Source of the DNA: Geoglobus sp.
GTDB lineage: Archaea > Halobacteriota > Archaeoglobi > Archaeoglobales > Archaeoglobaceae
Assembly: GCA_027016965.1 (NCBI GenBank)
Contig: JALURI010000207.1
Location: 1-22,478, forward strand
Direction of reading: 5' to 3'
DNA length: 22,478 nucleotides
Positions 1 through 7,715 of this stretch are shown here, one piece after another (position 1 is the first letter of the stretch; every line of letters starts with the position of its first letter). The translations under genes were made by a program, and so were the position numbers. The notes beneath the pieces were generated by a model. It was given only the letters and a program-made list of their open reading frames with translations, was not told the DNA's origin and did no database searches.

Positions 1-41
1 GTTTTGTATTCTTTTGTCAAATCAAGTTTTGTTTGTTTCAT
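1..41 (-). CDS. 5' end of a gene cut by the window edge, possibly GyrI-like domain protein
   Basis: Only the first 13 codons are present, on the minus strand, starting at an ATG at 41-39 and reading MKQTKLDLTKEYK before the edge. A good ribosome binding site (GGAAGGTGA) lies 5 to 13 bases upstream, and a TATA-like AT stretch is at about 71-82, so this is a credible gene start. The opening resembles that of stand-alone GyrI-like small-molecule-binding proteins, which often begin with a KLDLKKEYK-type peptide. Thirteen residues cannot establish a family, so that assignment is a guess. Confidence 0.4.
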   Translation of the reverse strand, partial: MKQTKLDLTKEYK

Positions 42-282
42 ATATTCACCTTCCTGTTTATGGGCTCGAATGTTTTTATAAATTCTTTCTCAAGGACGAG
101 CCTGGGTATTTCGCCTAACGAATATTTAATGAAATTTTTATTCACACAATCTCCTAAAAAGCTAAAGATAATTTTTCCAGATTTATTCATAATGTGGTTA
201 CATATAAATTTAAGTAAAGGTTAATATTACTTTAGTTCCACAAATAACAGATTAAAAGGATCTTAAATCTAAAAAATAGAGA
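42..282. other. AT-rich intergenic region
   Basis: No convincing gene is seen in these 241 bases. The stretch holds the promoter and ribosome binding site of the left-edge gene and the region downstream of SRP54. A 63-codon plus-strand frame crosses it but has no ribosome binding site and is probably chance. Confidence 0.5.
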
Positions 283-1581
283 TCAGAACCCCATCTTCAG
301 CCCTTTCATCGGCAATCTGCCTTTCTTCATCTTCTTCATCAGGCTCTTCATTGTGTTATAGTATTTCAGTAGCTCTTTAACTTCATGGGGTGATGTGCCA
401 CTTCCTATTGCAATTCTCCTAATCCTGGAACCATCTATTATTTTCGGGTTCAGCAGCTCTTTTTCGGTCATTGAGTCCATTATAACAAGAAATCTCCTCA
501 TCTTCTCCTGAGTCATGTCCATTGCCTCGTCATCTACCTTCATTGACATACCCAAGGGGAGCATTTCAAATATCTTCCTCACCGGTCCCATCTTACCCAT
601 CGCTTCAATCTGCCTGTAGACGTCTTTGAGTGTGAATTCACCTTTGAGGAATTTTTCAGGATCAAGTTCCTCTTCCTGTGTTATCCTCTCTATTTTCTCA
701 AGAAGGGTTTTTATGTCGCCCATTCCAAGAAGCCTTGAAATGAATCCCGCAGGTTCAAATCTGTCAAGATCATCAATCTTTTCTCCTGATCCTATGAATG
801 CAATTGGGATCTGTATGAGCCTTGCAGCCGACAAAGCTCCACCTCCCTTGGCCGTTCCGTCAAATTTTGTTATAATAATTCCATCAATCCCGATTGCATC
901 ATGAAATGCCTTTGCCTGCTTTGATGCAAGCTGACCTATGGCTGCATCAAGAACGAGGAATTTGTAGTCTGGTTTTGCAACCTTCTCGATCTCAATCATC
1001 TCCTTTATCAGCTCATCCTCGAGTGCATGTCTGCCTGCAGTATCGATGATTATCATATCATAGTCATTCAGCTCCTTAAGTCCCTTTTTGACAATTTTTA
1101 CTGCATTTTTCTCTCCTTTTTTGCCATAAAACCCAACATCTATGCTTTGGGCAAGCTGTTTCAGCTGCTCGTAGGCAGCAGGTCTCCATGTATCAGCAGC
1201 AATAACTGCAGTTTTCATCCCTCTGTCCTTGAAATATTTTGCAAGCTTTGCAGTTGTTGTTGTTTTACCACTCCCCTGCAATCCAACAAGCATTATTCTT
1301 GCTTTTTCAAGGGGAATATCGAGACCCTCACCGACACCCCTGATGAGCTCCTCATAAACTATTCTTATTATGTGCTCTCTTGGATTCAGACTTTTAAGGG
1401 GCTCTTCACTTAAAGCCCTTTTCTTGATTGCATCTGTTAACTCCTTGACCTGCCTCACATTGACGTCTGCTCTGATTAGAGCCCTCTGAATGTCCTTAAC
1501 AGCTTCATCAACGAGATGCTTGTCAATTGTTGATGATCTGGCAATTTTCCTGACAACTTCTTTGAGCGATGAGAGTGTCAT
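283..1581 (-). CDS. srp54: Signal recognition particle 54 kDa protein (SRP54, GTPase)
   Basis: SRP54 is the GTPase of the signal recognition particle. It binds 7S RNA and the signal peptides of nascent membrane and secreted proteins, then docks with the receptor FtsY at the membrane. The 432-residue length is normal for archaea. The N domain is residues 1-90. The G domain is about 91-295, with the P-loop GLQGSGKTT at 100-108, DTAGRH at 180-185 and TKFDGTAKGG at 238-247. The methionine-rich M domain is 300-432, with the RNA-binding GSGTSPHEV helix-turn-helix and a basic C-terminus (KKMKKGRLPMKG). The gene is divergent from the hydrolase at 1622, and the two upstream regions share a few dozen bases. 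No strong Shine-Dalgarno sequence precedes the ATG, and an AT-rich stretch about 25 bases upstream fits a leaderless transcript. Family identity is very secure. Confidence 0.98.
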   Translation of the reverse strand: MTLSSLKEVVRKIARSSTIDKHLVDEAVKDIQRALIRADVNVRQVKELTDAIKKRALSEEPLKSLNPREHIIRIVYEELIRGVGEGLDIPLEKARIMLVGLQGSGKTTTTAKLAKYFKDRGMKTAVIAADTWRPAAYEQLKQLAQSIDVGFYGKKGEKNAVKIVKKGLKELNDYDMIIIDTAGRHALEDELIKEMIEIEKVAKPDYKFLVLDAAIGQLASKQAKAFHDAIGIDGIIITKFDGTAKGGGALSAARLIQIPIAFIGSGEKIDDLDRFEPAGFISRLLGMGDIKTLLEKIERITQEEELDPEKFLKGEFTLKDVYRQIEAMGKMGPVRKIFEMLPLGMSMKVDDEAMDMTQEKMRRFLVIMDSMTEKELLNPKIIDGSRIRRIAIGSGTSPHEVKELLKYYNTMKSLMKKMKKGRLPMKGLKMGF

Positions 1582-1621
1582 GGAGGTAATGTTAATAAAT
1601 CAAGTTAAAAAGTTTCCTGAG

Positions 1622-2572
1622 ATGAAAGTGAAAATTGCCAAGGTTTTCAATCCATACCCTGCTGGAGACACCAACGTTTACATAATAAACGATGAAGTTG
1701 TCTTTGATTCAGGAATTAATCTTCCGCAATCTGTCAGGACACTTGAGAATTCTCTCAAGAGCTCTGGTCTTGATTTCAAATCGGCAAGACTCATAATCTC
1801 TCATCCTCACGCGGATCATTTTGGTTCAGCCCACCTATTTGAAAAGATCATGGCTCATGAGAATTCATGCTGGAAACTTGCAGATGCTGAGGAGAGCTAT
1901 TTCAGGCTTGTCTATGAACATTTCATAGGTGAAGGGATGCCATTAAGGCTTGCTCAGCTTATGGAGGAACGAGTCAAGGAAACCTACAAGGGTCTCGTTC
2001 TGCCATGCAAAAGATGCGGAAAAATTGGAAAGAATGTGAAGGCTGGTGACGATACTCTCGAGGTTCTTCATGCTCCAGGACATTCATACGGACACATAGC
2101 CCTTTACCACAGAGAATCACGTACCCTATTTTCGGGCGATATAATGCTCGATGGTATAACTCCAAATCCCGTTATAGAACCTGTTAACGAGTATGAAAGG
2201 CTTTCTGTCATCGATCTCTATCTCAAAACACTTGAAAGGCTTTATTCCCTTGACATTGAGAGAGTATATCCCGGACACAGAGAGCTTGAAGGGTCACACA
2301 GGGACGTTATAAGAGATTACCTTGACAGTTTCCAGCAGAGAAGCTTTGAGGTTTTTGAGCATGCAGAGGATAGAAATTCCTTTGAAATTGCAACAGTACT
2401 GTTTGGCAGGAATAGACAGGTGTTTCTGATAATGACCGAAACAATTGCTCAGGTTGATTTTCTGAGAGAAAAAGGATTTCTGGAAAAGAAAAACGGGAAA
2501 TACTTCAGGTCAGCAGATGAAGATGATTTAAAAGAGCTGTGGATAAAAATAAAAGAAAGGATACTGAAATGA
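1622..2572 (+). CDS. Metallo-beta-lactamase-fold hydrolase with C-terminal winged-helix-like region
   Basis: This 316-residue protein belongs to the metallo-beta-lactamase superfamily, closest in layout to glyoxalase II/LACTB2-type hydrolases. The two-metal site is complete: HPHADH at residues 61-66, His154 in APGHSYGH, Asp173 in SGDIML and His219 in VYPGHRE. Residues after about 235 look like the helical or winged-helix tail seen in LACTB2-like members, which act on thioesters or RNA; the substrate here cannot be told. An extra CxxC pair (LPCKRCGK, Cys129 and Cys132) lies between the metal motifs. I chose ATG 1622 because the fold begins directly after it. In-frame ATGs at 1580 and 1589 would overlap the SRP54 start region. 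Its last 68 bases overlap the end of convergent ecfT. Confidence 0.88.
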   Translation: MKVKIAKVFNPYPAGDTNVYIINDEVVFDSGINLPQSVRTLENSLKSSGLDFKSARLIISHPHADHFGSAHLFEKIMAHENSCWKLADAEESYFRLVYEHFIGEGMPLRLAQLMEERVKETYKGLVLPCKRCGKIGKNVKAGDDTLEVLHAPGHSYGHIALYHRESRTLFSGDIMLDGITPNPVIEPVNEYERLSVIDLYLKTLERLYSLDIERVYPGHRELEGSHRDVIRDYLDSFQQRSFEVFEHAEDRNSFEIATVLFGRNRQVFLIMTETIAQVDFLREKGFLEKKNGKYFRSADEDDLKELWIKIKERILK

Positions 2573-3164
2573 GGATGATGTCTTTCATCTCAGGTGATCT
2601 CAACCTGAAGACACTTTTCTCTCTGTAATTTTTTGAATAGAGGGATTCAGACAGACTCAGTGCCCTTAAAATTGCAGTAGATATGAACGTCTTTAAAACC
2701 TTCTCATACCTTTTTATTCCTCTCTCATCCATGACAAACATAATCTCTCTCAGATCGTTGACAAGAACTGGCATGATTGAGAGTCCAAGCTGGGTCAGAC
2801 TGACAAGTCTTTCAGGAATTTTGAAATAAACCATTGCTCCTGCAATTTCAGAGGTTCTCGAGGAATAGATGATGGCACCAGAAGAGACTATTGCAGCAAA
2901 GGCGAGTGAAGACCGTAATGAGTATTCGAGACTGAAAAATAAACCTGACAAGATTATAAGTGCAAAAAATGGAGCAAATCCCGCCACAAGTCTCAGATTT
3001 TTTCCTTCAGATGTGAAAAATGAGATCAGAATTACACTTGCAGAAATGCGGGGGTCCAGATCTGAGAGGTACACTGAAGATGAGAGAATAATGGCTGAAA
3101 GCAGAACACATCTGCCTTCAAAATTTCCCTCCTGAAGGCCGTAGGAGAGATTTCTGAGAATCAA
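2505..3164 (-). CDS. ecfT: ECF transporter transmembrane T component (EcfT/BioN-like)
   Basis: This 219-residue hydrophobic protein is the third gene of a biotin ECF operon. The T component couples the ATPase to the substrate-binding S component BioY. Several membrane segments are visible, including one at the extreme C-terminus (DIILISVSFLLFLSTALL). The cytoplasmic coupling region (MDERGIKRYEKVLKTF through SESLYSKNYR) resembles that of CbiQ/EcfT. The first Ala-Arg-Gly-type signature is only partly kept (DERG), and the second has become SKN, so the coupling helices are diverged. It starts with TTG at 3164-3162, overlapping the TGA stop of the ATPase (TTGA). A good GGGTGA lies 7 bases upstream, supporting translational coupling. 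The 3' end overlaps the convergent hydrolase by 68 bases. The role call relies partly on context. Confidence 0.8.
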   Translation of the reverse strand: MILRNLSYGLQEGNFEGRCVLLSAIILSSSVYLSDLDPRISASVILISFFTSEGKNLRLVAGFAPFFALIILSGLFFSLEYSLRSSLAFAAIVSSGAIIYSSRTSEIAGAMVYFKIPERLVSLTQLGLSIMPVLVNDLREIMFVMDERGIKRYEKVLKTFISTAILRALSLSESLYSKNYREKSVFRLRSPEMKDIILISVSFLLFLSTALLNHLHLLT

Positions 3165-4258
3165 AGCTCAATCACCCTATCGCATTTTTCAGCAAGATTT
3201 TCATCATGGGTTGCAATAACCGCTGTTTTTCTGTTCCTTCTCAGCATGTTCATCAAACTGTTTCTAAATGCAATGTCCTGTCCTGCTGTTGGCTCATCGA
3301 GAAAAACTATTTTGTGTTTGAATGCCTTTGCGATGCTAACTCTCTTTGCCTGTCCATAACTCAGTGAGTGGGGATGTCTGTTTTTCAGTTTTACAAGATT
3401 AAATTCCATGAGTATTTTTTCATCTCCAACTTCCTCAAGAACTGTTCTTTCTGTCAGGGAATAATTTGGATTCTGGAGAGCAATTCCAAAATCAATTTTC
3501 TGCTTTTTCATCTCCACAGCTATTCTCCTTAGCATCTTTGTTTTTCCGGCTCCATTATCTCCCGTTACTGCAACTATTTCATTCTCCCTGAGGAATATCT
3601 CCCCCTGAAAAATGATCTCCCCTATGTCAGCTTTTTCTTCCTTAACTTCTGAATGTTCGACTCCGAAATCAATAATTTCAGAAAAGTGATCCATGAACTC
3701 AATTCGGTGGTCTGAGACGATACAGAAAAGATCCATGAGAATGTCTATCAGCCTTTCAGCATTTATTCTGCTCAGATGAGCAAAAGGCTCATCAAGCAGA
3801 ATAATCTTCCTACCGGAAAGAATTCCGGCAATAATTTCCACAATTTGAAGTTCTCCAAGAGAAAGCTGATATGTAGGTTTGTCAAGGAGGTTGGCAACAT
3901 TAAATTCCTCAGCAATTGATAAAGCATCTTTTTCCGCATCTCTCTTATTTCTACCTGACTGAACGGACGGGAAAATCAGCTCATCAATCACCTTCGGGCA
4001 TGTTATCTGCTCGTAAGGGTTCTGATGAACCATGTAGGCTGTTTCAGGTGATGGTCTCTCCCCGAACACTCTCACAGTCCCGGAAAATATCCCCCCATAA
4101 TACTCAGGAATCAAACCGTTAAAGGTTTTCAGCAATGTACTTTTCCCGCTTCCAGTCTTTCCTGCAATGAAACAGCTTTCGCTGATCCTCCCCTTTATCC
4201 TGGAAAGTCCTGTTTCCCCATTTGGATACCGATAATACTCAATTGAATATTCTATCAA
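3161..4258 (-). CDS. Fused, compact double ABC ATPase of an ECF biotin transporter (EcfA-EcfA')
   Basis: This single 365-residue chain carries two ABC ATPase domains and energises uptake through BioY and EcfT at the cytoplasmic face of the membrane. Domain 1: Walker A GKTGSGKST 33-41, Q-loop Gln79, signature LSLGE 132-136, Walker B IILLDE 152-157, H-loop His184. Domain 2: GDNGAGKT 233-240, Gln262, LSYGQ 299-303, IVFLDE 317-322, His351. Both composite ATP sites have all expected elements. Each domain is only about 165-200 residues, against roughly 270-280 for a usual EcfA, so C-terminal parts and some of the helical domain are missing. The second is especially short, with 37 residues from Q-loop to signature. 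The start is a TTG overlapping the bioY stop (TTGA), preceded by a GGGGG stretch. Confidence 0.9.
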   Translation of the reverse strand: MIEYSIEYYRYPNGETGLSRIKGRISESCFIAGKTGSGKSTLLKTFNGLIPEYYGGIFSGTVRVFGERPSPETAYMVHQNPYEQITCPKVIDELIFPSVQSGRNKRDAEKDALSIAEEFNVANLLDKPTYQLSLGELQIVEIIAGILSGRKIILLDEPFAHLSRINAERLIDILMDLFCIVSDHRIEFMDHFSEIIDFGVEHSEVKEEKADIGEIIFQGEIFLRENEIVAVTGDNGAGKTKMLRRIAVEMKKQKIDFGIALQNPNYSLTERTVLEEVGDEKILMEFNLVKLKNRHPHSLSYGQAKRVSIAKAFKHKIVFLDEPTAGQDIAFRNSLMNMLRRNRKTAVIATHDENLAEKCDRVIEL

Positions 4259-4866
4259 ATTTCAACCCCCTTCTGAACCATCAGTTCTCTGACGTGCCTG
4301 TAAACACCAACTGCAAGTAGGTGATCAATCAGCATGTCCTGCGGGATGTAAATCAGAACTGTTGCTGTAAAGATCATGAATGGAAAAGACAGAGCAGGAA
4401 TCCCGAACATCTCTATGACATTCTCCGCAAATGCTGATAGCTTTGCATTTCCAACTGCAAACCTGTAAAAAACAGCAAATCCCAGGAGGTATGTTGGCAT
4501 GGATGCGATGAAGGTTGACAGCCATAATGCGATTACACTTTTTTCAAGTTTTTTTCTGAAATACCCTGCAAGGAATGCAGTGATCAGGAATCCAAAGAGG
4601 TATCCAGAAGTGTATCCCATAAGAATACCTATCCCTCCACCTCCAGCAGCAAATGGAAGTGACATGGCTACCATTCCAAGGTATATCGCAACGCTGAGCA
4701 TCCCGTAGTATGGTCCGAGAATAAATCCTGCAAGTATTACTCCAAAATTCTGCATAGTGTATGGAACTGGCCCTATCTTGAAGTTAAGCTGTGCGGAGAT
4801 GGCAATTATGACAGCCATTACCACAGCAAGCGTCGTTTTGATAAGCTTCTGATTTTTGTTAACCAT
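4255..4866 (-). CDS. bioY: Biotin transporter S component BioY
   Basis: BioY is the biotin-binding membrane subunit of the ECF transporter. The 203-residue protein has about six membrane segments. It shows family hallmarks: the GPVPYTMQNFGVILAGFILG segment at about 32-51 (the PVPxTxQ motif of BioY) and a glycine-rich AGGGGIGILMGYTSGYLFGF loop. It heads a three-gene operon with the fused ATPase and ecfT, joined by 4-base stop/start overlaps. The likely complex is therefore BioY plus EcfT plus a double ATPase. A TATA-like box is about 27 bases upstream of the ATG, and a palindrome resembling the BirA operator covers the start codon, so biotin repression by a BirA-type regulator is inferred. No birA or biotin biosynthesis gene is in the window, fitting use of imported biotin. 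Confidence 0.93.
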   Translation of the reverse strand: MVNKNQKLIKTTLAVVMAVIIAISAQLNFKIGPVPYTMQNFGVILAGFILGPYYGMLSVAIYLGMVAMSLPFAAGGGGIGILMGYTSGYLFGFLITAFLAGYFRKKLEKSVIALWLSTFIASMPTYLLGFAVFYRFAVGNAKLSAFAENVIEMFGIPALSFPFMIFTATVLIYIPQDMLIDHLLAVGVYRHVRELMVQKGVEI

Positions 4867-4886
4867 GTGACTGAACTGGTTAACCA
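4856..4886 (-). promoter_or_regulatory. BirA-like operator overlapping the bioY start codon
   Basis: There is a clear inverted repeat: TTGTTAACC at 4856-4864 and GGTTAACCA at 4878-4886, separated by 13 bases. Its perfect core is GTTAACCA, 11 bases, TGGTTAAC. The published BirA box consensus in bacteria and archaea is TTGTAAACC, 14-15 bases, GGTTTACAA. The half-sites match it at 8 of 9 and 7 of 9 positions, with spacing one base short. The site spans the bioY ATG (4866-4864) and lies just downstream of the TATA-like box, where a bound repressor would block initiation. Confidence 0.65.
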
Positions 4887-4887
4887 G

Positions 4888-4897
4888 AATTAAAAAA
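4888..4897 (-). promoter_or_regulatory. TATA-like box of the bioY operon
   Basis: On the minus strand this reads TTTTTTAATT, centred about 27 bases before the bioY ATG. That is the spacing expected for an archaeal promoter driving a leaderless transcript. No Shine-Dalgarno sequence precedes the ATG, which agrees. Confidence 0.5.
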
Positions 4898-5088
4898 TCT
4901 TCGTTTTATATTCTCTATTCATCTAATTTTCCGGAAGTAGTTTCATGGGTGTTAGGTGTTGCAACCTGTGTAACCACTTATCTTCCAAAATTTTTTAGAG
5001 TTCTAAGCAGACAACGATTATTCGCCGTGTTTTGAGAGATTTTATCTTAATCGAAAGTTATTTCAATGCCTCTCAACCATTTTTATCC

Positions 5089-7419
5089 ATGAAGCTCAGA
5101 CAGCTTAAAAGGGGCGAATTTTTCTCCCTTCTTTCCATTGCTCTTCTAATGATCATCGTGTCTCCCTTGGTTCTGTATCTTGATCTTTTTGCACCTTTCG
5201 GGAAGTTCTGGAAGTATTCGGAGCAGAGCTTCATTGAACTCAATACCCCTTATGGCAGAGCTGTTATAGAGTATGACGAGTATGGAACTCCGAAAATAGA
5301 GGCAGATAACTTGAAAAGCCTGTTTTATGCTGCAGGGTACGTCCAGGCTAAAGACAGATTGTTTCAGATGGATTTGCAGAGAAGACTGATGAGGGGTCAG
5401 CTCTCAGAGGTATTTGGAGCATCTCTTAATGAGACAGATGAATTCTATGTCAGGATGGATTTTGTGAAAGCAGCAGAGGCGTCATGGGAATACTTCAAAA
5501 ATACCGAGTTTGCAGATTATTTGATTGCCTACTCTGAAGGAGTTAATGAGTACATCGAGATCGGAGATCCCCAGCCAGAGTTCAAGCTTCTGGATTACAC
5601 ACCTGAAAAGTGGACACCTGTTGACACATTTCTGATAAACAAACTAATTGCCTGGCAGCTCACAGGAGATTTCTGGGATTTGGAGAGAGCATATATACTG
5701 AAAAAACTTCCTGAGTCTCGAGAGCTTTATCCGGAATATCTAAATCACACCTATCAAATAATTTATCCGGAGATCCCAAATATCAATAAAAGCCTTCTTG
5801 ACTGGTTGAAGCGGTTTGAAGGCGATAGGTCATTTGGCTCCAACAACTGGATGATATCCGGAAAATACACGGTCTCGGGCTATCCGTTACTTGCAAATGA
5901 TCCCCATCTTTCCCTGACGGTTCCCCCTGTATGGTACAGAATGCATCTAAAGTCAGGAGATTTTGAGGTGTGGGGCGTAACTTTTCCGGGAGTTCCTGTG
6001 ATAATCATCGGGCAGAACAAATTTGTTTCATGGGGAGTAACCAATGTGGGGGCAGATGTGATTGACTTCTACACATACAGATTCGATGGAGACAGGTATC
6101 TCTACAAAGGGAAATGGCTTCAAGTAGAAAAAGAAAAGAAAACTCTGAAGGTTTTAAAAGATGGTGAAATCAAGGAACAGGAAGTTACTGTCGAAAAAAC
6201 TATTCATGGACCTCTCATAGATAAATTTGGAATGAGGGTTGCTGTAGCTTGGACAGGTTTTACTGCCACAAATGAACTGAAAGCAATTTTCGGACTCAAC
6301 AAAGCCAAAAATGTCAGTGAGGCAATTGATGCTTTGAGGTGGTTCAACGTTCCCGCTCAGAATTTTGTTATTATAGACAGATCCGGAAATACAGCATATT
6401 ATCCTGCTGGAAAGTATCCGATAAGGGAAAAAGATGGAGAACCTGTTTCGGGGAATGTGATATTCAATGGATCAAATGGAGATGGGGAATGGAAGGGATT
6501 CAAGCCTTATGATGTATCATCATGGGAAGGTTTTATTCCATTTGAACAGATACCCCATCTCATTAATCCTGATTATGTTGCGACAGCCAATCAGAGACCG
6601 ATTTTTGAATTTGAATACTACATCGGAGACAGCGGATACTTTGCCGATCCATACAGAGGTATGAGGATATACGAGATGATTGAGGAGAAAATTGCAGAGA
6701 AAGGGAAACTTGATGTTGATGACATGATTGAGATGCAGAAAGATGTTTACTCAAAGCCTGCAGAATTCATTGTGGGGAGTATAAAAAGCAATCTCAATAG
6801 AATACCATTCTCTGATAAAACAAAGCCCTATGTCAGTGAACTTATCAAATGGGACTACAGAATGACCTCTGACTCTAAAGCAGCACTGATTTTTTCGATA
6901 TTTCTGAAAGAGTACATGAACGAAACATTTTACGATGAATTTAACTTTGCAGGACTGGAAAAGGATAACTATCCAAAACTCTGGGTACTTCAAAATCTGC
7001 CTGAAAACAGCAGATGGTTTGATGACATGAGAACTCCTGAAAAAGAGACAAAATGGGACATAATTGCAAGAGCGATGGAGAGGACTGTAGAGATGATAGA
7101 GAGCAATGGTTATGAGAGGTACGGAGATCTCAATGTTTTCATAGCAACTCACCCATTCTCACCAAAGATACTTTTCATGAACTACCCCATATTTGAGATG
7201 AACGGGTCAGACTACACTGTTTACAACTTCAGGTATGATTACAGACCTTTCCAGGCAGGAAGCAGCTGGAGAATGATAACCACATTCACAGAGTCATCTG
7301 CAAAAATGCTCGGAGTTATCCCTGGTGGAAACTCGGGCAATTACTTCTCAGACCACTATGCTGATCAGCTTGAGATGTGGAGAGACTGCAGGTACATCAC
7401 AACGGAGGTGGGATATTGA
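5089..7419 (+). CDS. Membrane-anchored penicillin amidase family (Ntn) hydrolase
   Basis: This 776-residue protein belongs to the penicillin acylase/amidase family of N-terminal-nucleophile hydrolases, which cleave amide bonds in substrates such as beta-lactams, acyl-homoserine lactones and other N-acyl compounds. The nucleophile is Ser251 in FGSNNWMISG. Autocatalytic cleavage before it would give an alpha chain of about 250 and a beta chain of about 526 residues. NDPHL, PGVPVIIIGQN and WGVTNVGADVIDFY are typical beta-chain motifs. A hydrophobic segment at about residues 12-32 (LLSIALLMIIVSPLVLYLDL) after a basic N-terminus is a signal anchor, placing the enzyme outside the membrane. I chose ATG 5089 because it precedes this segment directly; a TTG at 5032 in frame would add 19 residues. 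The natural substrate is unknown. It is coupled to the membrane-protein gene downstream. Confidence 0.9.
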   Translation: MKLRQLKRGEFFSLLSIALLMIIVSPLVLYLDLFAPFGKFWKYSEQSFIELNTPYGRAVIEYDEYGTPKIEADNLKSLFYAAGYVQAKDRLFQMDLQRRLMRGQLSEVFGASLNETDEFYVRMDFVKAAEASWEYFKNTEFADYLIAYSEGVNEYIEIGDPQPEFKLLDYTPEKWTPVDTFLINKLIAWQLTGDFWDLERAYILKKLPESRELYPEYLNHTYQIIYPEIPNINKSLLDWLKRFEGDRSFGSNNWMISGKYTVSGYPLLANDPHLSLTVPPVWYRMHLKSGDFEVWGVTFPGVPVIIIGQNKFVSWGVTNVGADVIDFYTYRFDGDRYLYKGKWLQVEKEKKTLKVLKDGEIKEQEVTVEKTIHGPLIDKFGMRVAVAWTGFTATNELKAIFGLNKAKNVSEAIDALRWFNVPAQNFVIIDRSGNTAYYPAGKYPIREKDGEPVSGNVIFNGSNGDGEWKGFKPYDVSSWEGFIPFEQIPHLINPDYVATANQRPIFEFEYYIGDSGYFADPYRGMRIYEMIEEKIAEKGKLDVDDMIEMQKDVYSKPAEFIVGSIKSNLNRIPFSDKTKPYVSELIKWDYRMTSDSKAALIFSIFLKEYMNETFYDEFNFAGLEKDNYPKLWVLQNLPENSRWFDDMRTPEKETKWDIIARAMERTVEMIESNGYERYGDLNVFIATHPFSPKILFMNYPIFEMNGSDYTVYNFRYDYRPFQAGSSWRMITTFTESSAKMLGVIPGGNSGNYFSDHYADQLEMWRDCRYITTEVGY

Positions 7420-7715
7420 ATTTAGGCATAATTTTGTTTTTGATTGGTTTTGCCATCTCAGGCTTCCACTGGATTGGAATAGTTTTGGCTGGAGCCGGAC
7501 TATCATTTTTTGGCAAATCCATAAAAATGAAGGTGCTTTACGGAGCGGTTGCAGGCGTTATGATATGGTTTGCATTTGTGGCATATACTCTCAGCGTGGG
7601 GATATACGACAAGGTAGCCCAGACCGGCACTCTCTTCAACCTGAGCATATTTCTTTCAATTGTCTTGGGAGGAGCATCAGGACTGATTACGGCATATCAA
7701 ACTGACTACAGATGA
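7416..7715 (+). CDS. Small multi-spanning membrane protein, unknown function
   Basis: This 99-residue protein is almost entirely hydrophobic, with three to four predicted membrane helices: LGIILFLIGFAISGFHWIGI, VLYGAVAGVMIWFAFVAYTL, then LFNLSIFLSIVLGGASGLIT. I chose a TTG start at 7416. It overlaps the stop of the amidase (TTGA) and is preceded by an excellent GGAGGTG at 7404-7410, five bases upstream. The tight coupling suggests co-production with the amidase-family enzyme, perhaps as a membrane partner or chaperone, but that is inference from position only. I do not recognise a family. Confidence 0.75.
   Translation: MNLGIILFLIGFAISGFHWIGIVLAGAGLSFFGKSIKMKVLYGAVAGVMIWFAFVAYTLSVGIYDKVAQTGTLFNLSIFLSIVLGGASGLITAYQTDYR

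Noticed and set aside
33..224. A plus-strand 63-codon frame containing a stretch (SFSRTSLGISPNEYL) that recalls the end of an AraC-type helix-turn-helix
   Set aside because: The match is short, lacks the usual spacing between FSR and GISP, has no ribosome binding site and overlaps the promoter of the minus-strand left-edge gene. It may be chance or a very old relic.
1490..1621. N-terminal extension of the metallo-hydrolase back to 1490
   Set aside because: It runs through the SRP54 coding sequence on the opposite strand and does not resemble the hydrolase family; ATG 1622 is the better start.
4950..4980. Short palindromic sequence (GTTGCAAC with imperfect flanks) upstream of bioY and the amidase
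   Set aside because: Only 8 bases are perfect and the flanks do not match; it is too weak to call an operator.
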